DNA of 64,000 bases from JANMDU01 sp031375105. GTDB taxonomy: Bacteria; Pseudomonadota; Gammaproteobacteria; Burkholderiales; Burkholderiaceae_C. Made by a program: the position numbers and the translations under genes. Where the stretch lies: contig JANMHJ010000036.1 of NCBI GenBank assembly GCA_031375105.1, forward strand, positions 1 to 64,000, written 5' to 3'. The notes under the pieces were generated by a model that had not been told where the DNA came from, did no database searches, and was given only the letters and a program-made list of their open reading frames with translations. Position 1 is the stretch's first letter; every line of letters starts with the position of its first letter. Below are positions 8,440 through 16,900 of the stretch, piece after piece.

Positions 8440-10332
8440 CTAATCAGGTTGCATGAACAAAACAGGTGAGCGTAGATGCTTTGCAATCTCCACCATCGTG
8501 GTGCGTCTCCTAGAATATTCGGCAGTTGAGCACTGTACGTTGTCGTTGGTGTATTCAATGGAGCGTGAGCCCATGATCACATGACCTTCGCGCTGAATCA
8601 TCGATTGAAAACGTATACCGGGTTGATCGATAGATAGTCCCTTGGGAACCCTCAAGATATTGAACTTGGGATCAAAGCTGACATGGAATGTCTCGCTGGC
8701 CTTGAAAGCTATGCATGGGCTTCCGAAATCTCGCTTCTCTTGTGCATAGCTGCCCATGATTTGAGAGATGTGGGTGCTGATGTTGAAGCCAGGGTGAATA
8801 GTCAACGAACCTGCAGTAGGTTCAGTTAAAAAATTTCTAATCGTTAAATTCCAAGAGTTAGCCTGCTCCAAAAGATCTCTATTGACAGGGTTGGGACTGA
8901 AACGACCTCGACCAGCAAAACCTGCCGCGGCAAGCAAATTTTGTATTTCGGTGGCTTCAAACTCACGCCGATAGTTTGCCAGCCGATCATGCGCAGCAAT
9001 AGCACTCATGCCCGCCATGGTGTGCTCAATCTGCATCTGCGCTGAGCCATCGATAGAAATGGTGAGCGTAGTGTGAACGCTGGTTGAATTGTCTGAGGGC
9101 TGAATAGCTGGGGTTTTGTCAATGAATGACTGTAGACCATTCGAGCGAACAACGGGTCTTCCATGAAGAGAATGGCTCATGCCTTGATAGGGGAGAGTGC
9201 TTGCCGTGGGGTCGAGGTATTTCTTCAAGCTTGGCAGATACAAAATCGTGTGGTTATAGGAGCCAGCTACTGGAAGCGGATCTAAAATGAACTCATTGTG
9301 TGTGCTGATCAACACGGGCTCAGCCAAAATACCCTGCTCTTTGAGCAAGGCATACATCAGAGTGACTTGATCCTTGCAATCACCATATTTTGTTTTCAGA
9401 ATATGCGCGGTATCGTGTGGCTCCCAGCCGCCATTGGCTAAATAGATCGCTGTGTATTTGATATTGCGTCGAACCCAATCGTAGATGGCTTTGACCTTGG
9501 CCTGTTCATCTGAGTAACCCGTCGTGATTTGGGCAGATAAGGACTTAATTTCCTCTGTCGGCTTGGCCTTGGCTTGCACCTGCTGTGCAAACAGCATGGC
9601 AATATCTTCATGCTTCTCAATCGTGCTTGCTGCTAAGTAGGGAACTGAAGTACGGGTATTGGTTGGATTTTGATCAATCGCTTTTGCTTTGGTGGAGCCT
9701 TCAAACTCCCAAGTTTTCAAGCCATCCACGATACGTGGATCAAGGCTGCCTTGCAATGTGCTTCTTAGTGATAAAGGCATGTTGAGAGGTGCGATGATCC
9801 GCCATTTCGCGTTTGTTACTTCTGCTGCAGGCCAAAGAAAATCGCTGTAAGACAACCACCCTTCTAGCGGTGGGCGGGTGATGGTTTTTCGCGTGTGAAT
9901 GACGGTCTTATCCCCCAATGTTAGAGATGGAAAAGCGATTTGATGTACCTCCCACTCAGGCATGGTGATGCCCACACCGCTGGAGACAAATCCTTTTTGC
10001 TTAGTCAAACCTTCAGGCTCTAGTTGAATTTTTTGACCTGATTTTTTCAAAGTGTAGGCTTCTAGTAATTCCACTTTCTCCAGCGCACCATTGAAGCCAA
10101 AGGTGTGCTTGGTCATTTGCTGTGCACCTTGCTCAGTCAAGGCCTCGCGCTGGGTGAGTGTGGTCAAGACCATTTCGCGTATTGACTTGAACTCCACATT
10201 TTCTTGCAATGCGGTAATGCGGTAATGCAGATTTGGCAAGTTTTGAGCTTGACACATGCTGACCGTAGCAATACTGATGAGGACAATCCGCGTGATCAAG
10301 TTCAAAACACTGTAAGTTGGTAATTTGTGCAT
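8440..10332 (-). CDS. Exported DUF3857 / transglutaminase-like protein
   Basis: Protein of 630 residues with an N-terminal signal peptide (hydrophobic stretch ending ...SMCQAQ). The first half resembles DUF3857. The second contains a transglutaminase-like core: the Cys motif YGDCKDQVTLMYALL, then SYNHTILYLP and YLDPTAS supplying His and Asp, the expected Cys-His-Asp triad. Such proteins are predicted periplasmic or surface peptidase/acyl-transfer enzymes, but the substrate is unknown. It is transcribed alone, convergent with folD. Confidence 0.85.
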   Translation of the reverse strand: MHKLPTYSVLNLITRIVLISIATVSMCQAQNLPNLHYRITALQENVEFKSIREMVLTTLTQREALTEQGAQQMTKHTFGFNGALEKVELLEAYTLKKSGQKIQLEPEGLTKQKGFVSSGVGITMPEWEVHQIAFPSLTLGDKTVIHTRKTITRPPLEGWLSYSDFLWPAAEVTNAKWRIIAPLNMPLSLRSTLQGSLDPRIVDGLKTWEFEGSTKAKAIDQNPTNTRTSVPYLAASTIEKHEDIAMLFAQQVQAKAKPTEEIKSLSAQITTGYSDEQAKVKAIYDWVRRNIKYTAIYLANGGWEPHDTAHILKTKYGDCKDQVTLMYALLKEQGILAEPVLISTHNEFILDPLPVAGSYNHTILYLPSLKKYLDPTASTLPYQGMSHSLHGRPVVRSNGLQSFIDKTPAIQPSDNSTSVHTTLTISIDGSAQMQIEHTMAGMSAIAAHDRLANYRREFEATEIQNLLAAAGFAGRGRFSPNPVNRDLLEQANSWNLTIRNFLTEPTAGSLTIHPGFNISTHISQIMGSYAQEKRDFGSPCIAFKASETFHVSFDPKFNILRVPKGLSIDQPGIRFQSMIQREGHVIMGSRSIEYTNDNVQCSTAEYSRRRTTMVEIAKHLRSPVLFMQPD

Positions 10333-10440
10333 CTGTACCCCATAATTATTTTTTGTAATTGCGTCGAGCCAACAAATTTACTGCATTTTGTTCTTCCTAG
10401 GCTTGCCACCGGCGTAATTCCTTCTTTACAAATCAAGTCT

Positions 10441-10456
10441 GTGACTTTAAAATCAC
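10441..10456. promoter_or_regulatory. Palindromic operator candidate at the HTH/AbiEii pair
   Basis: Perfect palindrome GTGA-N-TTTAAA-N-TCAC ending three bases before the start codon of the XRE-type gene. Position and symmetry suit autoregulation by the HTH antitoxin; this is inference. Confidence 0.55.
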
Positions 10457-10459
10457 ATC

Positions 10460-10879
10460 ATGATTTCGCTAGACCTGCTACAAGCTCAAATCTTCGCCCG
10501 TTCCAGTGAGTTGGGCTGGACGAACACCGAGCTGGCGCGTCGTGCGGGTGTGGCGCGGGAGTCGGTCTCTCGGTTGAAGCAGCGGCAGGATGCGGATTTT
10601 TCTTTGCTGAGTAAGCTTTGCCAAGCGCTGGGTTTGCAAATCGAGGCGCAACTTGTGCAGCCGTTAAAATTGAGTTTTCCCTACAACTGGTCAAACCCCG
10701 CAATGAGTGCTGAGGCGATGATGATGGCGATTTTGGAGCGCGGTTTGTTTGACGATGTGTTGGAGGCGGTGCGCTACTGGGGTTTGGAGCGGATGCAGTC
10801 GGTCGCTCGCAAACATGCTCTTAAAGCAGACACCGAGCGCATGTTACGTAACATTGGTTTAGGCTTTTCACAGGCTTGA
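10460..10879 (+). CDS. XRE-family HTH protein, likely antitoxin of an AbiEii-type pair
   Basis: 139 residues. The helix-turn-helix is near residues 15-60 (WTNTELARRAGVARESVSRLKQ). The C-terminal half (EAMMMAILERGLFDDVLEAVRYWG) is typical of partners of nucleotidyltransferase toxins. It is followed after 5 bases by the toxin-like gene, and a palindrome sits just upstream. It probably represses its own operon and counters the downstream protein. Confidence 0.8.
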   Translation: MISLDLLQAQIFARSSELGWTNTELARRAGVARESVSRLKQRQDADFSLLSKLCQALGLQIEAQLVQPLKLSFPYNWSNPAMSAEAMMMAILERGLFDDVLEAVRYWGLERMQSVARKHALKADTERMLRNIGLGFSQA

Positions 10880-10884
10880 TACCC

Positions 10885-11655
10885 ATGCTTCAACTTGATG
10901 CCCTAGCGGCCAAAACCCGCGCTGTGTACGATCTTCTGGCGCAGCAAAAAGCGCTAGAAAATTTCGTGCTCATCGGTGGTACGGCGATGGTATTGCAAAT
11001 GAGCCATCGCCTGAGTGAAGATTTGGATTTTTGGCTGCCCGCCGAGCGCATGAGTCCGTATGCGATTGATCGGATGATGAATGAGCTGAAGGCGCAAGGG
11101 CATTCGGTGGTGTTTGCTACGCCGTCTTCGAGTATTTCGGCGTTTCGCATCAACTCGGGCGAGGATCTTCGCTGGCATGCGCAGGATTGGGCGATTGATG
11201 GCGTGAAGGTGCAGCTTTTTTGCCCGCAAGATGTGGCCTACGATCATTTCCGCACCTATCCTCGGCTAACCACTTCACAGTCGGCAGCGAGCTTTGAAAT
11301 TGCCACGCTTGATGCGATTTTTGCGATGAAGAGTTACACGATCTCGCGCCGTACACGCAGCCGCGACATCATTGATCTCTGGCATTTCTTGCAGAGCGGC
11401 AAAACGCTGGCAGATATTCTGCGCGTGGCTCGCTTGGCCAGCCCATCGGTGAGCGATGAGCATGCCAAGGCGGTGCTGCGTGGTGACGTGCCGCTGGATG
11501 CGCACGATGAAGGCTTTGAGCTGCTGGCGCCTGGCTTGAGCTTGCAACAGGTGTATGCCGATTTTGCAAAGGCTGTAGATGCGCTGGAAATTGAGCGGGC
11601 ACGGCTGGTGGCGAAAATGGCAAGCAAGGCAAATCAGCCGCACAATGGCGACTAA
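10885..11655 (+). CDS. AbiEii/MenT-type nucleotidyltransferase, putative toxin
   Basis: 256 residues. It carries the nucleotidyltransferase signature: FVLIGGTAMVLQM followed by SEDLDFWLP (GG...S-x-D-x-D). This is the fold of type IV toxins such as AbiEii. ATG 10885 was chosen over the TTG three codons upstream. It pairs with the preceding HTH gene and overlaps nnr by one base (TAATG), so a housekeeping repair gene seems to be read through from a toxin-antitoxin promoter. Confidence 0.82.
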   Translation: MLQLDALAAKTRAVYDLLAQQKALENFVLIGGTAMVLQMSHRLSEDLDFWLPAERMSPYAIDRMMNELKAQGHSVVFATPSSSISAFRINSGEDLRWHAQDWAIDGVKVQLFCPQDVAYDHFRTYPRLTTSQSAASFEIATLDAIFAMKSYTISRRTRSRDIIDLWHFLQSGKTLADILRVARLASPSVSDEHAKAVLRGDVPLDAHDEGFELLAPGLSLQQVYADFAKAVDALEIERARLVAKMASKANQPHNGD

Positions 11656-13199
11656 TGACTCTTCACCCCATCCCATTCCAACGCACCCTGCCACTTTTCA
11701 GCGCAGCAGCCACGCGGCGCATTGAAGAGGCCGCAACGCTGATCTTGCCGCCGCATACGCTGATGCAGCGCGCGGGGCTGTCTGTGGCGCGGCTCACTTG
11801 TGCGCTGGCACCGCATGCGCGGGTGATTTGGCTGGCTTGCGGGCCGGGCAACAATGGCGGCGATGGGCTAGAGGCGGCGATGCATTTGCGGATGTGTGGA
11901 CGCGAGCCGGTCGTCACATGGCTGGGCGATGCGGCAAGCTGCCCGCCAGATGCACGGGCTTCGTTTGAACGGGCGCGGGATGCGGGTGTGATGTTTGCCG
12001 ATGTGTCACCAGCCCGATGGGATATCGCGGTGGATGCGCTGCTGGGCATGGGCGCGAGCCGTGCGCCGCAGGGCGTGATGCAGGAGTGGTTGCAAGCGAT
12101 GCAGCAGAGCGCAGCGCCGGTGTTGCGGGTGGATCTGCCGAGTGGTTTGGATGCAGACACGGGTTGCTGGTTGAATGCATCGGATTCTGAGAGTACTATC
12201 AATTCAATAGCAAACTATGCAGATAATATAACGGGTAGAGCCCGTTTTTCTTCAAAAAATACCACATTGAGCCTGCTCACGCTTAAGCCTGGCCTATTTA
12301 CCGCTCAGGGGCGCGATGCGTGTGGCGATATCTGGTTTGACGATCTGGGCATCCAGCATGGCGATGCCTCGCCCACCGCTTGGCTCAGTGGTGCAGTTGA
12401 GATGGCGCTGCCGCCGCGTTTGCATGCGAGCCACAAAGGCAGTTATGGCGATGTGGCTGTGATCGGCGGGGGAAAAGGCATGCAGGGTGCTGCGCTGCTG
12501 GCGGCGCGGGCTGCTTTGCATGCAGGCGCGGGCAGAGTGTTTGTGGGGCTGTTGGACGGCGGCTCGATGACGGTGGATCCGATGCAGCCGGAGCTGATGT
12601 TTCGTGATCTGGCCGCGCTGGATGTGACTGAGCGGACGGTGGTCTGCGGCTGTGGTGGCGGTGATGCGGTGCGCGCTGTGTTGGCGCGTGTGATCTCGCA
12701 GAGCCAGCGTCTGGTGCTCGATGCGGATGCGTTGAATGCGATCTCTGTTGACGAATCGCTACAAACTTTGCTGCGAGCCCGCGCTCAGAAAAAACGCCCC
12801 ACCCTCCTCACGCCGCATCCGCTGGAAGCAGCACGTTTGCTGGGGATGACGGCAGCGCAAGTGCAATCTGATCGTCTTCAGGCCGCGCAATCTTTGGCTG
12901 AAAAATTCGCCTGCACCGTGATTTTGAAAGGCAGCGGCAGCATCATCGCCAGCCCTGAATGCATTCCCGCGATCAACCCCACGGGCGACGCGCGGCTGGC
13001 AACTGCCGGAACAGGTGATGTGTTGGCGGGTATTTGTGCTGCGTTTTTGGCGCAGGAAGCCAATGCTGCGTTGGCTGCTCAACGCGCTTGCTGGACGCAT
13101 GGCGCATTGGTTGGCGATGCAGATGCTGGCTCAGAAAAAGCGTTTTCACACGCTCTACCAGCCTCTGTATTGATCAAGCGTTTACTATCAATTCAATAG
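11655..13199 (+). CDS. nnr: Bifunctional NAD(P)H-hydrate epimerase / dehydratase
   Basis: Metabolite-repair enzyme that restores NAD(P)H from its hydrates. The N-terminal epimerase domain (about 1-215) shows GPGNNGGDGLEAAMHL. The C-terminal ADP-dependent dehydratase domain shows GSYGDVAVIGGGKGMQGAA, LLTPHPLEAARLLG, ILKGSGSI and GTGDVLAGICAAF. Two oddities: a repeat copy lies in frame at residues 179-201 (STINSIANYADNITGRAR), and the final codons with the TAG stop fall inside a second copy. Despite this, the frame is open over 514 residues and key motifs are intact, so it is probably functional. Confidence 0.93.
   Translation: MTLHPIPFQRTLPLFSAAATRRIEEAATLILPPHTLMQRAGLSVARLTCALAPHARVIWLACGPGNNGGDGLEAAMHLRMCGREPVVTWLGDAASCPPDARASFERARDAGVMFADVSPARWDIAVDALLGMGASRAPQGVMQEWLQAMQQSAAPVLRVDLPSGLDADTGCWLNASDSESTINSIANYADNITGRARFSSKNTTLSLLTLKPGLFTAQGRDACGDIWFDDLGIQHGDASPTAWLSGAVEMALPPRLHASHKGSYGDVAVIGGGKGMQGAALLAARAALHAGAGRVFVGLLDGGSMTVDPMQPELMFRDLAALDVTERTVVCGCGGGDAVRAVLARVISQSQRLVLDADALNAISVDESLQTLLRARAQKKRPTLLTPHPLEAARLLGMTAAQVQSDRLQAAQSLAEKFACTVILKGSGSIIASPECIPAINPTGDARLATAGTGDVLAGICAAFLAQEANAALAAQRACWTHGALVGDADAGSEKAFSHALPASVLIKRLLSIQ
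12192..12258 (-). repeat. Dispersed palindromic element inside nnr
   Basis: Reversed relative to the AceF/HrpA coding copies. It carries TACTATCAATTCAATAGCA, GATAATATAACGGGTAGAG and CCCGTTTTTCTTCAAAAA. It is translated within a variable surface segment of the epimerase half, just before the conserved LLTLKPGLFTAQGRDACG block. Confidence 0.88.
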
Positions 13200-13250
13200 C
13201 ATCCTACGTAGATTCTATGACGGCAATAGGCCGATTTGAGCACTAAAACT
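13182..13250 (-). repeat. Dispersed palindromic element at the nnr stop codon
   Basis: The element starts within the last codons of nnr (TTACTATCAATTCAATAG supplies LLSIQ-stop). It ends where the convergent PIN toxin gene stops. Confidence 0.85.
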
Positions 13251-13663
13251 CAAAGAAAAGGGTTCTCCACGACGAGTTTGCCAAAGCGCTGGCCGTGTTG
13301 GAAATCTTCTGAGACGAGCACATCGGCATCTGCTCTGAGCGCGGCTTCTAAGATGAGGGCATCCCACCAACTGAGTTGATGCTGCTCATGCAAAAGCAGG
13401 GCAGCTTGTACGCTTGCAGCCATACTTCCAAGGACTAAAAACTCACATAAGTGCGTAACAGCTTGCGCAGCTTGCGAGTGTGACAAAGGCGGCCTGAGCT
13501 GGCGCCTGCTGATGTTGTAAAACTCATGGAGCACTTGCGTGCTCAGCGCCACCTTGCCCTGTGATCTTGCTTGCTCAATCCGAGCCATTGACTTGACTCG
13601 CTTGATATTTTCTGAGTCGTCAATGGCGTAGATAAAAATATTGGTGTCAAAAAAAGTGATCAT
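13250..13663 (-). CDS. PIN-domain ribonuclease, VapC-type toxin
   Basis: 137 residues. The N-terminal FFDTNIFIYAID holds the first PIN Asp. The conserved Glu (TQVLHEFYNI) and the later Asp (SWWDALILEAAL, DADVLVSEDF) complete the metal site expected for a toxin RNase cutting tRNA or rRNA. Its ATG overlaps the antitoxin stop by four bases (ATGA), so translation is coupled. Confidence 0.88.
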   Translation of the reverse strand: MITFFDTNIFIYAIDDSENIKRVKSMARIEQARSQGKVALSTQVLHEFYNISRRQLRPPLSHSQAAQAVTHLCEFLVLGSMAASVQAALLLHEQHQLSWWDALILEAALRADADVLVSEDFQHGQRFGKLVVENPFL

Positions 13664-13920
13664 GGTGCGTCTGATCGCGGCGTGCTGGGGTAGGGGCGGT
13701 CATAAGCATCTTCACGGCTCCAGCTTGCCGCCTCGCTGTTTGCGCGACTTTGGCGAGCAATGTCTAAAAAACCTTGTCCAGCGGCGCGTGTTGGCATCTC
13801 TTGCCCATACTGCGACAAAAATTCGCGCACTTTGGCACTGAGCGATGTGCCCTCTTGAATGGCTCGAACGCGGGCGTTGCGGATGATGGATTCGTCCAGT
13901 GCAATGGTCAAATTGGTCAT
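13660..13920 (-). CDS. Antitoxin partner of the PIN toxin
   Basis: 86 residues. The N-terminus (MTNLTIALDESIIRNARVRAIQEGTSLSAKVREFL) reads as a ribbon-helix-helix-like DNA-binding segment. The polar C-terminus (EDAYDRPYP) probably binds and blocks the toxin. The start is ATG 13920 with AAGGAG seven bases upstream; a longer frame upstream lacks this. Tandem inverted repeats in the promoter are the likely operator. Confidence 0.82.
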   Translation of the reverse strand: MTNLTIALDESIIRNARVRAIQEGTSLSAKVREFLSQYGQEMPTRAAGQGFLDIARQSRANSEAASWSREDAYDRPYPSTPRSDAP

Positions 13921-13941
13921 GAAAAAGCTCCTTTCGAGTAA

Positions 13942-13972
13942 CACGTAAACTCGTGCTACACGTATTTTCGTG
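13942..13972. promoter_or_regulatory. Tandem operator sites of the PIN toxin-antitoxin operon
   Basis: Two copies of CACG-N6-CGTG (13942-13955 and 13959-13972), 17 bases centre to centre. They lie between the antitoxin start and hrpA. Antitoxin-toxin complexes usually bind such paired sites. Their position suggests the hrpA promoter may be affected too. Confidence 0.65.
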
Positions 13973-13985
13973 TGATAATCTAGCC

Positions 13986-16900
13986 GTGTCAAGCCCCGTT
14001 AACTTCAAAATCACCTTCCCCGAGGAGCTGCCCGTCTCCGCCCGGCGTGAGGAGATTGCGCTGGCTATTTCCCAGAATCAGGTCGTCATCGTTTGCGGTG
14101 AAACGGGCTCGGGCAAGACGACGCAGCTGCCAAAAATCTGCTTGGAGCTGGGGCGCGGCGCGATGCATGCCAAGCCTGGGCAAAAGCCCAAGCTCATTGG
14201 CCACACGCAGCCGCGCCGTATCGCCGCTTCCACAGTCGCCAAAAGGATTGCCCAAGAACTCAACACGCCGCTGGGCGAAGTGGTGGGCTACAAGGTGCGC
14301 TTTGCTGACAAGCTGGGCAAAAGTGCGTCTGTGAAGCTCATGACCGACGGCATTTTGCTGGCTGAGACGCAAACCGATCCGCTTTTGAGCGCCTACGACA
14401 CGCTGATCATCGACGAAGCGCATGAGCGCTCGCTCAATATTGATTTCTTGCTCGGCTACCTGCGCCAGCTCCTGCCGCGCCGCCCCGATCTCAAAATCAT
14501 CATCACCTCGGCCACGATTGATGCGGATCGGTTTGCCGCGCATTTTGCTTCGCGCAACGGCCCAGCTCCGGTCATTATGGTGAGCGGGCGCACTTATGCG
14601 GTAGAGCAGCGCTATCGCCCTTACGAGGAAAGCCGTGATTTCGATGCGAATGACGCCATGGCCGACGCAGTCGACGAACTCTGGCCCGGCTCGCCGCGTG
14701 GCGACATTCTCATCTTCCTGCCTGGCGAGCGCGAGATCCGCGAAGCGGCAGACCATTTGCACAAACATTGCGCCAAAAAGCCCGGCCGGCAAAACGTCGA
14801 TGTGCTCCCGCTGTTTGCGCGCCTCTCTCAAGCCGAGCAAGAAAAAATCTTCGAGCCCGATGGCAGGCCGCGCATCGTGCTCGCCACCAACGTGGCCGAA
14901 ACCTCGCTCACCGTGCCCGGCATCCGCTACGTGATTGACGCAGGTACAGCGCGGGTCAAGCGCTATAGTTTTAGGAACAAGGTCGAGCAGTTGTTGGTGG
15001 AGCCTGTGAGCCAAGCCGCTGCAAATCAAAGGGCGGGGCGCTGCGGGCGTGTGGCTGAGGGCATTTGCATTCGCCTTTATGACGAGAAAGATTTCACCGG
15101 CAGGCCGCGCTTCACGGATCCTGAAATTCTGCGAAGCTCGCTGGCCAGCGTGATCCTGCGGATGAAATCGCTGCATCTTGGTGTGGTGGAGGATTTCCCC
15201 TTCATCGATGCGCCTTCAAAAAGAGCGATTGCCGATGGTTATCAGCTCTTGCAAGAGTTGGGCGCGGTCGATGAGCTGAATGAATTAACGAAACTCGGCT
15301 CAGAGCTGGCCAAGCTTCCGCTCGATCCGCGCGTAGGCCGCATGATTTTGGAAGCGAAATCGCGCAGCGCCATCAGTGAAGTTCTGGTGATTGCATCGGC
15401 GCTGAGCTTGCAAGATGTGCGGGATCGCCCGATGGATATGCAGCAAAAGGCTGATGAAGCGCATAAAAAGTTTGACGATGAGCGCAGCGAATTTGTGGGC
15501 TATTTGAAGCTGTGGAAATGGCTGGATGACGTGAGAGGCAGTGGAGACAATAAGAGCAGCAATCGCCAATGGGAGCAGCAGCTTCGCGGCAGTTTCGTCA
15601 ACATCCGCAGAGTGCGCGAATGGCGCGATATCTATTCGCAGCTCGTGAGCACCGTGCAAGAGCTTGGCTTTAAGCCTAATGCGCAGCCTGCGACTTTTGA
15701 GCAGCTTCACCTCAGTTTGCTCGCGGGACTTTTAGGAAACATCGGCTACAAGCAAGACGAAGAAGACCAGTGGCTCGGCGCTCGCGGCATCAAATGGCTG
15801 CCGCATCCGGGCGCGAATCTCTCTAAAAAGCCGGGGCGCTGGATCGTTTGCGCAGAATTGGTAGAGACGACGCGCCTCTTTGGCCGAGGCGTGGCGGGCA
15901 TTGAGCCCAAATGGGTGGAGCAGGTGGCCGATCATTTGCTCACCAAACAATTGCTGGAGCCGCACTTTGACAAACGCAGTGGCGATGTGCTCGCGTATGA
16001 GCGCGCTTCGCTCTATGGCTTGCTGATTTACAGCGGGCGGCGCGTGAATTTTTCTCGCGTCGATCCGCATGCCGCGCGAGAAATCTTCATCCGCGAAGCT
16101 TTGGTCGCAGGTTGCGTCGGCGAGATCAAAGAAGCTTGGGATTGCAAGCTGCCCTTCTTTGCACACAACCAACGCATGGTGCGCCAAGTCGAAGAGCTGG
16201 AGCACAAGAGCCGCCGGCAAGATGTGCTGGTCGATGAAGAGCTGATTTTTGCTTTTTATGATCAGCAATTGCCCGCCGAGATGTGCAGCGCCAGAGAGCT
16301 AGAAGCTTGGTACAAAGCCCATCACGGCGCGAATCCGAAGCTGCTTTACATCTCCAAAGATGAGCTGATGCGCCACGAAGCCTCGGGCATCACCAGCCAA
16401 GCCTTCCCAAAGCTGATTCGCCTCGGCGGCGTAGATTGCAAGGCCACGTATCTGCACGATCCGGGCGATGCGAAAGACGGCATCACGGTGGAGCTGCCGC
16501 TGTTTGCTTTGAATCAAGTGAATGAGGAGCGCTGCGAATGGCTGGTACACGGCATGCTCCAGCAAAAAGTGCAGGCTCTGCTGAAAAGCCTGCCGCAGCG
16601 CCCGCGCTCGCGCCTCGTGCCGCTGCCCGAGAGCGCGGCGCGGCTCACGGAAATCCTCAATGTGCCCGAAGCCTTTGGCAAAGGCTCGCTGATTGATTCG
16701 CTGCTCAAGCTCTGCAAAGATGCCACCAGCGTCGATATCAAGCGCACCGATTTCAAGCTCGATATGCTGCAGCCCCATTTGTTCATGAGCTTCCGCGTGG
16801 TCGATGAGCATGGAAGGCAGCTTGCGCAGGGGCGCAATCTCGCGGCGATCAAAGCCGAGCTGGGCGGGCAGGCCAGAGGCGCGTTTGCGCAGCTTGCGCA

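Noticed and set aside
13989..15176. Long open frame antisense to hrpA (395 codons)
   Set aside because: It is a shadow of hrpA codon bias: composition is Arg/His/Ala-rich, there are no domain motifs and no ribosome site.
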